From positions 1 to 64,000 of the forward strand of contig NZ_JAILWA010000006.1 in the NCBI RefSeq assembly GCF_025699255.1: 64,000 nucleotides of DNA. The letters are read 5' to 3'. Origin of the DNA: Nitrosopumilus sp. (GTDB lineage: Archaea; Thermoproteota; Nitrososphaeria; Nitrososphaerales; Nitrosopumilaceae). A program made the position numbers and the translations under genes. Below the pieces are notes generated by a model. The model was not told where the DNA came from and ran no database searches. It saw only the letters and a program-made list of their open reading frames with translations. Of the stretch, positions 1 through 8,453 are shown one piece after another. Numbering within the stretch: position 1 is the stretch's first letter; the number at the start of each line of letters is the position of its first letter.

Positions 1-2
1 AA

Positions 3-302
3 CCAACACCAGAACCAACACCAGAACCAACACCAGAACCAACACCAGAACCAACTTCCGATGATCCTTTCGAAGGAATCAACGATGATGATATTGCAAC
101 TTATTCAGATTTGTTTGATGTTCCTCCACCTGAAAATGATAAACAGGCAACTGATTTGGCTAACAAAATTCGTCAGTGGATTAAAAATGGCAGACTACAA
201 TCTGGAGAGTCTGTAGATGATGTTAAAGACGAAGAGATACAAAAGCATGATAAAGAAGAACCCAAAAAGAAAAAAGGCAGGTTCGGGTTCTTTAAACGAT
301 GA
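3..302 (+). CDS. C-terminal part of an unrecognised protein with a PTPE repeat (5' end outside the window)
   Basis: The reading frame is open from the window edge and begins with about four copies of the tetrapeptide Pro-Thr-Pro-Glu, encoded by a near-perfect 12-nt repeat. An acidic segment follows, then a region resembling a short structured segment, and the protein ends in a lysine-rich tail (KKKKGRFGFFKR). The proline/glutamate repeat looks like a linker between a domain to the left and the short C-terminal part. The stop overlaps the argF start (ATGA), so the two are probably co-transcribed. I do not recognise the family, and its main domain is not visible here. Confidence 0.7.
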   Translation, partial: PTPEPTPEPTPEPTPEPTSDDPFEGINDDDIATYSDLFDVPPPENDKQATDLANKIRQWIKNGRLQSGESVDDVKDEEIQKHDKEEPKKKKGRFGFFKR

Positions 303-1213
303 AACTTAAAACAAAAAACTTACTTACTTTGGGAGAACTATCCCCAAAGGAATTTGCAGGACTAATTGATGATTCCATCAAACTAAAAAAACAACTCAAA
401 AAAGGCCAGAACAAACCTCTTCTAAAAAACAAAACACTGACAATGATATTTCAAAAGCCGTCTACTCGAACACGTGTAAGTTTTGAAGTTGGCATGTATC
501 AGCTGGGAGGACATGCAGTCAATCTATCATCAAATGATATGCAGCTGTCTCGAGGCGAATCAGTTGAAGACACTGCAAAAACTCTTTCACGATACTCTGA
601 TTGTATAATGGCACGTGTTTATGATCATGAATTGCTTGAGACGTTATCTGAACATGCCAGCATTCCCGTAATCAACGGTCTTTCTGATACTTTTCATCCT
701 TGCCAAATACTCGCAGACTTTATGACAATCAAAGAAAAAAAGAAAAAGATAAAGGGATTAAAAATTGCCTGGATTGGTGATGGGAACAATGTTTGCAACT
801 CTATGATTTACGGCGCAGCATTAGCTGGTGTCACTATGGCTGTTGCAACACCCAAAGGATTTGAACCAGACAAGGACGTAGTGAAAAAATCCCAAAAATC
901 TACAAAGATTGAACTGACAACTGATCCCTTTGCTGCTGCAAAAGATGCAGATGTTATAGTTGCAGATACTTTTGCATCTATCCATAATCTTGATAAGAAA
1001 AGATTACAAAAATTCTTGCCAAAATACCAAGTCAATGACAAACTAATGAAGGCTGCAAAAAAAGATGCGATCTTTTTGCATTGTCTTCCTGCAAAGAGAG
1101 AACAAGAGGTTACCTCATCAGTAATTGATGGACCTCAGTCTGTTGTTTGGGATGAGGCAGAAAACCGATTACATACTCAGAAAGCTTTGTTAGCTGCTCT
1201 GATTCGCGCTTAA
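299..1213 (+). CDS. argF: Ornithine carbamoyltransferase
   Basis: Predicted to make citrulline from ornithine and carbamoyl phosphate in arginine biosynthesis, in the cytoplasm. The 304 residues match the family length. The carbamoyl-phosphate motif STRTR lies near residue 56, HPCQ follows in mid-protein, and HCLPA lies near residue 262. The loop normally reading SMG, which contacts the ornithine side, reads DTFASIHN at about 964-987 nt, so the usual Met-Gly is missing. I believe related thaumarchaeal enzymes look the same, so the assignment stands. The gene overlaps the preceding one by 4 nt and is followed by the spc ribosomal cluster after 36 nt. Confidence 0.93.
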   Translation: MKLKTKNLLTLGELSPKEFAGLIDDSIKLKKQLKKGQNKPLLKNKTLTMIFQKPSTRTRVSFEVGMYQLGGHAVNLSSNDMQLSRGESVEDTAKTLSRYSDCIMARVYDHELLETLSEHASIPVINGLSDTFHPCQILADFMTIKEKKKKIKGLKIAWIGDGNNVCNSMIYGAALAGVTMAVATPKGFEPDKDVVKKSQKSTKIELTTDPFAAAKDADVIVADTFASIHNLDKKRLQKFLPKYQVNDKLMKAAKKDAIFLHCLPAKREQEVTSSVIDGPQSVVWDEAENRLHTQKALLAALIRA

Positions 1214-1249
1214 CGTATATAAGAGCAGATTCAAACTCGGTTTCTATAG

Positions 1250-1732
1250 ATGGCCTATTCGAAAATATTGAGAAGATTAAGGGAAGAGAAGACCAATTAT
1301 AAAAAACGTGGAACCATGTTGATGGGAAAACGCGATTTTATCACTGTAAATATTACTAATGAAAATACCCAAGTCCAAATTCTAAAGCCTGGCATGACTG
1401 GAGACAAGGTTGTCGCATCAGCTCACTCTAGATATTTGCTAAAGCAAGGCTGGAAGGGCTCTAGAAAAAGTGTACCTGCTGCATATCTGACTGGCTATTT
1501 GGCTGGAAAGAAAGCATTGGGACAAGGTGCAAAAGATGCAATCTTGTATACTGGAACTAAAAGATACACACAACGAATGGCAGCTGCTCTGAAGGGAGTA
1601 ATTGATGCTGGAGTTGAAGTACCAGCTGATGAGGAAACATTTCCTGCAGAAGAAAGAATCAACGGTGAACACCTGACAGTTAAAAATGAAATTTCTAAAA
1701 TAAAATCTTCAATTGATAGTGAGGTCAAATAG
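1250..1732 (+). CDS. rpl18: Ribosomal protein uL18 (L18)
   Basis: Large-subunit protein that binds 5S rRNA. The 160 residues show the archaeal/eukaryotic L5/uL18 pattern: an N-terminal basic segment (ILRRLREEKTNYKKR), a central strand with DKVVASAHS, and AAYLTGYLAGKKA followed by a C-terminal helical tail. It is the first gene in the window of the spc-type ribosomal operon and is followed by S5 after only 2 nt. The ATG is preceded by an AT-rich stretch with ATATAA about 30 nt upstream, so a promoter after argF is possible. Confidence 0.95.
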   Translation: MAYSKILRRLREEKTNYKKRGTMLMGKRDFITVNITNENTQVQILKPGMTGDKVVASAHSRYLLKQGWKGSRKSVPAAYLTGYLAGKKALGQGAKDAILYTGTKRYTQRMAAALKGVIDAGVEVPADEETFPAEERINGEHLTVKNEISKIKSSIDSEVK

Positions 1733-1734
1733 AA

Positions 1735-2445
1735 ATGAGTCAAGCAGCACAATCCAAAGGTCCACGCGGAAAAGCTGCACCAGTATATGGTAGAGGTCCT
1801 CCTGGAGGAGCAAAAAATGGAGACCGTCCAAAAAGACCAAGAAGAGAACCTGAAGAAGAAGTTTGGGTACCAAAAACAATCTTGGGACAAAAAGTAGCAT
1901 CTGGAGAAATTTCATCTCTGGAAGAAATTATCGAATTAGGATTAAGAATTCAAGAAGCAGGAATTATCAAGAAACTATTGCCTGACTTGAAAAGTGAAGT
2001 TGTAGATGTTGGAATCATTCAGAAAATGACTTCAAATGGTCAATCAACTAGATTCAAAGCAATTGTTGCTGCAGGTAATGAGAATGGTTACTTGGGAATC
2101 GGTCAAGGAAAATCTAAACAAATGAGAATTGCAATCGAAAAAGCAACCAGCCAAGCTTATCTTAATGTCAACCCAATCAAAATGGGCTGTGGCAGTTGGG
2201 AATGCAGATGTGATCAAAAACATTCTGTTCCATTCAAAGTAAGAGGCAAAGGTGGAAGTGTAACAATTGAAATTATTCCTGCACCACGTGGATTAGGTCT
2301 TGTAGCAGGAGGTAAAATTAAACGATTATTGGAATTGGCAGGTCTTAAGGACGCATGGACCACTGCAAAAGGTTCAACACCTACAATGAATTCCACTTCT
2401 AAAGCAATACTGGATTGTCTAAGACAGACATTTAGTCAAGGTTGA
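1735..2445 (+). CDS. rps5: Ribosomal protein uS5 (S5)
   Basis: Small-subunit decoding-centre protein of the archaeal/eukaryotic S2e type. The first ~45 residues are a basic, glycine/proline-rich extension; such an extension is likely disordered. The conserved S5 double-stranded-RNA-binding segment follows (VVDVGIIQKMTSNGQSTRFKA, then GYLGIGQGKSKQ), and the C-terminal domain contains PAPRGLGLVAGG. It sits 2 nt after L18 and 6 nt before L30, so it is translated from the same polycistronic message. Confidence 0.96.
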   Translation: MSQAAQSKGPRGKAAPVYGRGPPGGAKNGDRPKRPRREPEEEVWVPKTILGQKVASGEISSLEEIIELGLRIQEAGIIKKLLPDLKSEVVDVGIIQKMTSNGQSTRFKAIVAAGNENGYLGIGQGKSKQMRIAIEKATSQAYLNVNPIKMGCGSWECRCDQKHSVPFKVRGKGGSVTIEIIPAPRGLGLVAGGKIKRLLELAGLKDAWTTAKGSTPTMNSTSKAILDCLRQTFSQG

Positions 2446-2451
2446 TGAAAA

Positions 2452-2919
2452 ATGGCAAATGCATATCTTGTTGTTAGAATCAAAGGCCAAGCTGATTGTC
2501 CTTACTGGGCAACTCATGCAATGATGCTCTTAAAATTAGATAAAAAATATCGTGCAACAATTCTTCCAGCCAAAGAGAATACTTTGGGAATGCTAAGAAA
2601 GGTACAACACTATGTATCTTGGATTGAACTTGATTCATCATTAGCAAAAGAATTGATTGACAAAAAAGCAAGAAAATCTGGCTATCAAAAAATTACTCCT
2701 GAGGATCTAAAGACTTTGGGATTTGCAAGTACTGATGAATTGGCAACAGCATTGGCTGAAGGCAAAGCAACACTATCAAAACTAAAACCAATAAAACCAT
2801 GGTTTGCTTTGGCACCACCAGTTCACGGATTCAAAAGAAGTACCAAGAAACTTTATGGACAGAAAGGAGTTCTTGGACAAAACAAAGAACTTGACACTAT
2901 TGTAAGGAGAATGATTTAA
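2452..2919 (+). CDS. rpl30: Ribosomal protein uL30 (L30)
   Basis: Large-subunit protein of the archaeal long-form L30/L7 type (155 residues). The N-terminal ferredoxin-like fold is recognisable (YLVVRIKGQADCPYW, then TLGMLRKVQHYVSW). The C-terminal half carries PWFALAPPVHGFKR, typical of the archaeal/eukaryotic extension. Position between S5 and L15 is the canonical archaeal order, and L15 begins 1 nt after its stop. Confidence 0.94.
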   Translation: MANAYLVVRIKGQADCPYWATHAMMLLKLDKKYRATILPAKENTLGMLRKVQHYVSWIELDSSLAKELIDKKARKSGYQKITPEDLKTLGFASTDELATALAEGKATLSKLKPIKPWFALAPPVHGFKRSTKKLYGQKGVLGQNKELDTIVRRMI

Positions 2920-2920
2920 C

Positions 2921-3346
2921 ATGGCATCTAGATTAAGAAAAACAAGACGACTTAGAGGCGGACGACACATGGGATGGGGACAAGTAGGTCAACACCGTGC
3001 AAGTGGTCACAAGGGTGGTCTTGGAATTACTGGTATGAAAAAACATCATAGAAGTACTATGTTGAAAGAAGATCCAGATCATTATGGTCATGATATTCCT
3101 AAAACACCTCACCCAAATATTATAAAAAAATGGACTAGCCTTAGAGATCTAGATGACTTGTTCACTAAGTTCGGTAAAGAAGAGGGAGGCAAAAAAGTCG
3201 TAGACCTTGAAAGTGCAGGATACGACAAACTCCTTGGCGGCGGAAAAATTACAAATGCATATTCCGTCAAAGTTCCACAATTTACTGCATCTGCAGAAGA
3301 GAAACTCAAAGCTGTTGGGGGAGAAGTGTTAACTAACAATGGCTGA
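2921..3346 (+). CDS. rpl15: Ribosomal protein uL15 (L15)
   Basis: Large-subunit protein of 141 residues. The glycine-rich N-terminus with GRHMGWGQVGQHRASGHKG and the globular C-terminal domain (KITNAYSVKVPQFTASAEE) match archaeal L15/L27a. Its stop overlaps the secY start by 8 nt, which suggests translational coupling of L15 and the translocon gene. Confidence 0.95.
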   Translation: MASRLRKTRRLRGGRHMGWGQVGQHRASGHKGGLGITGMKKHHRSTMLKEDPDHYGHDIPKTPHPNIIKKWTSLRDLDDLFTKFGKEEGGKKVVDLESAGYDKLLGGGKITNAYSVKVPQFTASAEEKLKAVGGEVLTNNG

Positions 3347-4772
3347 AGGTAGCGTCACTACTATTATTCGAAAAGTCGTCTTCAAAGCAGAACCATACTT
3401 ACCTCAAGTTCCTAAACCTAAAAAGAAAATTCCACTCCCTACCAGACTACTTTGGTGTGGAATTGCATTACTCATCTACATGATAATGGGACAAACTCCA
3501 CTATTTGGAGCAACAGCACCACAATTTGATTTCCTAGCCTTTGCTAGAGTTATTTTCGCATCACAACAAGGTACTCTTGTTGAATTAGGGATTGGGCCGA
3601 TTGTAACAGCTGGACTCTTGATGCAATTGCTGAGAGGCTCAGACATTCTCAAATTTGATTTCAAAAAACCTGAAGAAAGAGGAATTTTTCAGACTGCCAC
3701 TAAACTAGTAACCTATGTTGTAATCATAGCCGAATCTATTGTGTATGCAGCTGCAGTTTATGGTCCTGGTGTTACAGAGCCATATGTACTGTATGTGATG
3801 ATAGGGCAGCTGATGGCGGCGTCTATTATTATCATGTTCTTAGACGAATTAATCCAGAAGGGCTGGGGACTGGGTAGTGGAATAAGTCTTTTCATTATGG
3901 CAGGTGTTGCTCAACAAATTCTTTGGAGCATGTTCAGTCCGTTGCCTGCTGGAGATGGAGGAATGATTGGTATTATTCCGTATATTGCTCAATCTTTGAC
4001 TGGCAGTGGTGATATTACAAATATCTTCTTCCGTTCTAACCAGCTTCCAAGTATCTTTGGACTATGTCTTACTGCGGGAATTTTGCTAATTCTCGTATTC
4101 ACACAAGGAATGAAAATTGAAATCCCAATCGTTTCAACAAAGTACAGAGGTTTCTCAGCAGTTTATCCAATCAAACTGATGTATGTCTCAAACATTCCAG
4201 TCATTTTAGCTTCTGCACTTACTGCAAATGCTGTTTTCATTTTCCAAATGCTGTGGGCCAACATGAATCCACGTAACAATAATTTCTTCATGAACTTTAT
4301 AGCGCAATTTGATCCTACCAGTCCTAACACCCCGATAGGTGGTATCATTTACTATATTACTCCTCCAAGAGGCTTGGATGTTGCAGCACTAGATCCAATG
4401 CGTGCAGTAGGTTATGTTCTGTTTATGATAGGAATTGTAGTTGTATTTGGTAGGTTATGGGTAGAGCTTGGTGGTTTATCTCCAAAGAGTGCTGCTCAGA
4501 ATTTGCTTGATGCAGATGTACAAATCCCTGGATTTAGAAGATCAAACAAACCAGTTGAAGCTTTACTCAACAAGTACATTCCCTCTGTCACCATCATTGG
4601 CTCAATGATTTTGGGTCTGTTGGCAGGTGTATCTGATGTCCTTGGTGTGTTTGGTTCTGGAATCGGAATTTTACTTATGGTAGATATTCTCATCAACTAT
4701 TACACACAGTTAGTTAGAGAACAAGTAGAAGTTACAATGCCGCGTTTGGGTGCTTTGCTTGGTAGAAAATAA
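3339..4772 (+). CDS. secY: Preprotein translocase channel subunit SecY
   Basis: Forms the protein-conducting channel of the cell membrane (Sec61-alpha family). The 477 residues carry about ten hydrophobic segments. A plug/TM2 region near residue 50-75 (IMGQTPLFGA), the GLGSGISLFIMAG segment of TM5, and the cytoplasmic loop IPIVSTKYRG are all recognisable. It lies at the end of the ribosomal part of the spc operon, as usual in archaea, and shares a few nucleotides with adenylate kinase. The secreted proteins in this window presumably use this channel. Confidence 0.97.
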   Translation: MAEGSVTTIIRKVVFKAEPYLPQVPKPKKKIPLPTRLLWCGIALLIYMIMGQTPLFGATAPQFDFLAFARVIFASQQGTLVELGIGPIVTAGLLMQLLRGSDILKFDFKKPEERGIFQTATKLVTYVVIIAESIVYAAAVYGPGVTEPYVLYVMIGQLMAASIIIMFLDELIQKGWGLGSGISLFIMAGVAQQILWSMFSPLPAGDGGMIGIIPYIAQSLTGSGDITNIFFRSNQLPSIFGLCLTAGILLILVFTQGMKIEIPIVSTKYRGFSAVYPIKLMYVSNIPVILASALTANAVFIFQMLWANMNPRNNNFFMNFIAQFDPTSPNTPIGGIIYYITPPRGLDVAALDPMRAVGYVLFMIGIVVVFGRLWVELGGLSPKSAAQNLLDADVQIPGFRRSNKPVEALLNKYIPSVTIIGSMILGLLAGVSDVLGVFGSGIGILLMVDILINYYTQLVREQVEVTMPRLGALLGRK

Positions 4773-5337
4773 AAAAGTTGTAATGGTAGGAATACCAGGG
4801 GTTGGAAAAACTACGCTACTTTCCAAAATGGCAACTATCATTAAAGATCATAAAAAAAGTGTCAGTGTTGTAAGCTTTGGAACTTTGATGTTTGAAGTTG
4901 CAAAAGAAAATGGACTAAATGACCGTGATGAATTAAGAAAGTTGCCTGTGGCAGAACAGCAACGCATCCAAAAACTTGCTGCAGAAAAAATTGCATTACA
5001 CCAAGAAGATGTTGTAATCATTGACACTCATGCATTCATCAGTTCTCCAGAAGGATACTATCCTGGTCTTCCAGAACATGTTCTCAAAATTATCAAACCT
5101 ACCAACTTTGTTTCTGTATCTGCAAAACCTGAAGAAATCTACAACCGACGAATGACTGATACAACTCGAAACCGAGATAAGATTACCCTTGCAAATATTA
5201 AAAAAGAATTAGATGCTCAATCTGGTATGATTTCTGCATGCTCTGTAATTTCAGGCTCTCCTGTTAAACACGTTTTAAATCGTGAGGGAAAGGTTGATGA
5301 AGCAGCTGATAAAATAATTAATGCAATAGGACTGTAA
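4759..5337 (+). CDS. adkA: Archaeal-type adenylate kinase
   Basis: Converts ATP + AMP to two ADP. The P-loop GIPGVGKTT lies at the very N-terminus and the protein is about 192 residues, the archaeal AdkA size without the bacterial lid. ARTRDK-like substrate-loop features appear as TTRNRDKITL. I chose the TTG at 4759 because it leaves a short lead (MVENKKVVMVG) before the first strand; the GTG at 4750 adds three residues, and the internal ATG at 4783 would cut into the strand before the P-loop. Either start overlaps the end of secY, the usual archaeal neighbour. Confidence 0.92.
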   Translation: MVENKKVVMVGIPGVGKTTLLSKMATIIKDHKKSVSVVSFGTLMFEVAKENGLNDRDELRKLPVAEQQRIQKLAAEKIALHQEDVVIIDTHAFISSPEGYYPGLPEHVLKIIKPTNFVSVSAKPEEIYNRRMTDTTRNRDKITLANIKKELDAQSGMISACSVISGSPVKHVLNREGKVDEAADKIINAIGL

Positions 5338-5340
5338 AAA

Positions 5341-5964
5341 ATGGACTTTAACTTTATTCTACTATTCATTGAATCTATCCCTCTGCAATTTGATATCTTT
5401 GGTGGAGAAAGAATGGCATTGGGCAGTGATGATCCAATTGTTAAAGGATTGATTGCATCGATGTTTGCAGTTTCTGGATTTGGAATTTTACTGAACATCT
5501 TCAACTCTGGAGTTAGAAAAAAGATGGTTGATCAAGTAAAGCTAAAACGAATCATGAAAGAAACACGTGCTTGGCAAAAAGAAAGAATGGCTGCAATGAG
5601 AGCAAAAGACCAAGCAAAGGTTGCAGAACTAGGAAAAAAATCATCATACATGAACAAAATGTCAATGGAGATGATGCAGATGAACATGAGACCAATGATG
5701 ATTACCTTTGTTCCGCTAATTTTGATATTTTATCTTGTCTTGCCACAATTGTTCTCTTACACTGTTGCACTATCTCCAATTCCACTAAATGTAATTCCTG
5801 GAGATATGTTCCAATTAACATGCACTGCTGAACAAGCAGCAGATGTAGACCATGTTTGTACTGAAGAAAATGCACTATATCTGTGGGCTTGGTATTTCCT
5901 TTCATCCATTGCATTTAGTGGCATTATCATGAGACTCACAAAAACATCGATGGATCTCAGTTGA
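5341..5964 (+). CDS. EMC3/TMCO1-type membrane insertase (DUF106)
   Basis: Archaeal member of the Oxa1/YidC/EMC3 superfamily, predicted to help insert membrane proteins beside SecY. The 207 residues show an N-terminal membrane segment (residues ~34-58), a basic cytoplasmic coiled coil (KRIMKETRAWQKERMAAMRAK), a methionine-rich stretch (MNKMSMEMMQMNM) as in other Oxa1-superfamily proteins, and two further membrane segments. Position between adkA and cmk after secY is the conserved location for DUF106 genes. The stop overlaps the TTG start of cmk by 3 nt. Confidence 0.88.
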   Translation: MDFNFILLFIESIPLQFDIFGGERMALGSDDPIVKGLIASMFAVSGFGILLNIFNSGVRKKMVDQVKLKRIMKETRAWQKERMAAMRAKDQAKVAELGKKSSYMNKMSMEMMQMNMRPMMITFVPLILIFYLVLPQLFSYTVALSPIPLNVIPGDMFQLTCTAEQAADVDHVCTEENALYLWAWYFLSSIAFSGIIMRLTKTSMDLS

Positions 5965-6521
5965 CCAAATCTATTGTTATTTCTGGTCCTCCTGCAGTAG
6001 GAAAAACAACTGTCGCTAAAGGATTAGCTGAAGAATTTCAATTGCAGTATCTCAGCGGTGGCGATGTTCTAAAAGAGATGGCACTTGAACAAGGATTTGA
6101 TTCTCAAGGAGATGATTGGTGGGATACTGAAGAAGGAATGAAATTTCTTAACCAGCGTGAACAAAATTCTGAATTTGATAAAAAACTAGATGAAAAATTA
6201 ATTGGTTTGTTTGATCAGGGTGGAATGGTTATCACCAGCTATACCTTGCCCTGGCTAATTAAAGACGGAATCCGAATCTGGCTTGAAGGCTCTCATGAAA
6301 GCAGCACAAAAAGAATGCAATCAAGAGATAGCATGAGTCCTGAAGAAGCATATGAAATCACTAAAAAAAGATTTGACCGAAATAAAGCATTGTACAAAAA
6401 ACTATATGATTTTGACTTTGGAGAAGACAAATCTGTTTTTGATTTGATAATTAATACAGACAACCTAACAGCACAACAAGTAATTGATGTTACAAAAGAA
6501 ACAGTGAGGAAATTATTATGA
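5961..6521 (+). CDS. cmk: Cytidylate kinase (archaeal type)
   Basis: Phosphorylates CMP/dCMP with ATP. The N-terminus begins SIVISGPPAVGKTTVAKGLAE, a P-loop typical of archaeal CMP kinase, followed by LSGGDVLKEMA in the nucleotide-monophosphate-binding region, and MSPEEAYEITKKRFDRNK near residue 130, matching the archaeal lid/R-rich segment. The TTG start overlaps the previous stop (TTGA), and the ATG of cbf5 overlaps its own stop, so the three genes are translationally linked. Confidence 0.9.
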   Translation: MTKSIVISGPPAVGKTTVAKGLAEEFQLQYLSGGDVLKEMALEQGFDSQGDDWWDTEEGMKFLNQREQNSEFDKKLDEKLIGLFDQGGMVITSYTLPWLIKDGIRIWLEGSHESSTKRMQSRDSMSPEEAYEITKKRFDRNKALYKKLYDFDFGEDKSVFDLIINTDNLTAQQVIDVTKETVRKLL

Positions 6522-7519
6522 CTCTAAAACAACTTGAAAATCTCATAGAAATTGATCAGGACATCACTGATGATGCTTTTGGAACATATTATGACAAAAG
6601 GACTATTGAGCAGTTGCTAAATTATGGAATTATTCTTTTAGACAAACCGCCAGGACCTACAAGTCATGAAACAGTAGCGTGGACTAAACGTTTACTGAAA
6701 CTACCTAAAATCGGACATAGTGGCACTTTAGATCCTCAGGTCTCTGGAGTTCTACCTCTGGGTTTGGGCGAAGCAACAAAGGCATTGGGTGTTTTGTTGT
6801 ATGGCCCTAAAGAATATCATGCACTTGGGAGAGTTCACTCTTTGCCCTCTAAGGAGAAGCTAAAAGAAGTTGTAGAAATGTTTCAGGGTGAGATTTTCCA
6901 AAAACCTCCACAGCGTTCTGCAGTTCTTAGACAAACTAGGACAAGGACAATTTATGAATTTGAAATAATAGAACAAAAAGAGAGATTGCTTTTGACAAGA
7001 ATTCTTTGTGAAGCAGGAACTTACATTCGTAAACTTTACTATGATATTGGAGAAATTTTGGGACCTGGTGCAACTATGGTTGAACTAAGGAGAAGCAGAG
7101 TTGATCAATTCCATGAAAAAGACGGATTGGTAACGTTGCATGAACTTGCTGATGCATTTGCATTGTGGGAGGAGAAAAAAGATGATAGTAAACTAATGAA
7201 AATGATAAAACCCGTTGAGTTGGCATTAAGTGAATTAAAATCTGTAGTTATTCGAGATTCTGCAGTAGATGCATTGTGCCATGGAGCACAACTGGCAATT
7301 CCTGGAATCTTGAAAATTTCACCAAATTTGAAAAAAGGCGATATTGTTGGAATTTATACACAAAAAGGAGAGGCAGTTGCTTTGGCTGAATCAACAATGA
7401 ACGAAGAAGAAATTCGTGATGCAACTAAAGGCTATGCATTTGAAACTAAGAGAATCATTATGGCTCCAAACACATATCCAAAAAAATGGAGAACAAAACC
7501 AACACCTCCAAAGGATTAA
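6518..7519 (+). CDS. cbf5: H/ACA RNP pseudouridine synthase Cbf5 (dyskerin)
   Basis: Catalytic subunit of H/ACA guide RNPs, isomerising uridine in rRNA. It could also make tRNA Psi55. The TruB-family core is clear: LDKPPGPTSHE, then KIGHSGTLDPQVSGVLPL with the catalytic Asp in GTLDP near residue 71, and AGTYIRKLYYDIG. A C-terminal PUA domain follows from about residue 245 (VVIRDSAVDALCHGAQLAIPGI). 333 residues is a normal archaeal length. It closes the spc-linked run. Confidence 0.95.
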   Translation: MTLKQLENLIEIDQDITDDAFGTYYDKRTIEQLLNYGIILLDKPPGPTSHETVAWTKRLLKLPKIGHSGTLDPQVSGVLPLGLGEATKALGVLLYGPKEYHALGRVHSLPSKEKLKEVVEMFQGEIFQKPPQRSAVLRQTRTRTIYEFEIIEQKERLLLTRILCEAGTYIRKLYYDIGEILGPGATMVELRRSRVDQFHEKDGLVTLHELADAFALWEEKKDDSKLMKMIKPVELALSELKSVVIRDSAVDALCHGAQLAIPGILKISPNLKKGDIVGIYTQKGEAVALAESTMNEEEIRDATKGYAFETKRIIMAPNTYPKKWRTKPTPPKD

Positions 7520-7546
7520 AAAATAAAGAATATTTTTTAAAAAGAA

Positions 7547-7993
7547 TTGCTATCAAAAAGCCTTGTAATCTTTATTGGAATTGGTGTTATTGCAGGACTT
7601 GCATTTGGTGTATATTTGATTGATTTTAAAAATACCAGTCATTTGGTATTTGTTGAAGGGCCTTCTGTTTCAGTTGTCACTGAAAAATCTGATTTTAAAA
7701 AAGGTGAAGAAATCAAAATTAGGATTGTAAATTCTGGAACTGTTCCTCTGGTTTTTCCTGATTCTTCTTTTGGGCTTAGGATTACTGGATTGTCTGGAAT
7801 ACTGATGTATACTCCAGTATCTGCACAAGTAATTTCTAATTTGGAACCCGGAGATGAAGTTGAATTTTCATGGGATCAAATCAAAAACGATGGTGACACT
7901 GCATTAGAAGGCCTGTACAAAATATCTACTAAAGGAGTGTATGAACAGGATAACACTGTTGAAAAATCAATTACCATAACAATCTGGAAGTAG
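7547..7993 (+). CDS. Membrane-anchored protein with an extracellular beta domain
   Basis: Function unknown. An N-terminal hydrophobic segment of ~20 residues (SLVIFIGIGVIAGLAFGVYL) acts as signal or anchor, followed by a single beta-rich domain (SVVTEKSDFKKGEEIKIRIVNSGTVPL...) that resembles the immunoglobulin-like pattern 'growing-demand then relative strength', like BsuPI-type or intracellular proteinase-inhibitor-like folds. Predicted to face outside the cell. The start is TTG, 27 nt after cbf5; the first in-frame ATG is well inside the beta domain, so TTG is required to keep the membrane segment. Confidence 0.6.
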   Translation: MLSKSLVIFIGIGVIAGLAFGVYLIDFKNTSHLVFVEGPSVSVVTEKSDFKKGEEIKIRIVNSGTVPLVFPDSSFGLRITGLSGILMYTPVSAQVISNLEPGDEVEFSWDQIKNDGDTALEGLYKISTKGVYEQDNTVEKSITITIWK

Positions 7994-8016
7994 TTTGCAG
8001 ATTACAAAATAACACA

Positions 8017-8024
8017 ATATATAA
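8017..8024 (+). promoter_or_regulatory. Box A (TATA) for tRNA-Ser
   Basis: ATATATAA centred about 40 nt before the mature 5' end of the tRNA, which allows a short 5' leader. Confidence 0.5.
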
Positions 8025-8060
8025 TCACATTTTACCGAATACATTTGTCGCAAGACTTGT

Positions 8061-8161
8061 GCCGGGGTCGCCTAGCCTGGTAGGGCGCGCGCCTGGAAAT
8101 AATTAACCATAAAGCGCGTTCTCGCAAGGGAACGGGAGTTCAAATCTCCCTCCCGGCGCCA
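8061..8161 (+). tRNA. tRNA-Ser(GGA) with a 14-nt intron; CCA encoded
   Basis: The acceptor GCCGGGG (8061-8067) pairs with TCCCGGC (8151-8157), followed by discriminator G, the serine identity base, and an encoded CCA (8159-8161). The anticodon stem is CGCGC (8088-8092) with GCGCG (8114-8118), and the anticodon GGA is at 8095-8097. The long variable arm (8119-8133) forms a 5-bp stem with a GCAA loop, as expected for class II tRNA-Ser. The T arm is GGGAG/CTCCC. The extra 14 nt (8099-8112) sit at the canonical 37/38 position: TGG (8094-8096) pairs with CCA (8107-8109) between two AAA bulges, giving a slightly relaxed bulge-helix-bulge. Confidence 0.95.
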
Positions 8162-8340
8162 TCAAATTACTCTACATCTCTGCCATCCGTACTGTTCTTG
8201 GTTACATACGGCAAACTAAATCCCGTGTTTCTTTGTAACTAGAATCATTTCCCTCAGAATGTTTTTTTGCATTAGTTGATTTCTGATATCGGTTGTGTTT
8301 GTAACGAATCCGCAAATAATTTTTAATAATCAAATTTGTA

Positions 8341-8370
8341 AATCATGTTCTAAAAACTTAGAATATGATT
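8341..8370. promoter_or_regulatory. 30-nt imperfect palindrome
   Basis: Arms AATCATGTTCTAA (8341-8353) and TTAGAATATGATT (8358-8370) are inverted repeats matching at 12 of 13 positions, with the 4-nt spacer AAAC. The element lies about 85 nt upstream of the box A of the giant gene. It could be a protein-binding operator or a hairpin; neither is shown. Confidence 0.5.
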
Positions 8371-8453
8371 GGTTTTGATCGTGTTTAGGTTTGTTTAATT
8401 ATTTTTCCTTCCTAATGTCATACTGTAATAATGATCGCTGACATCTGATCACC

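Noticed and set aside
5571-5914. Overlapping frames inside the DUF106 gene on both strands
   Set aside because: They are shadows of the membrane protein gene, without start signals or family resemblance.
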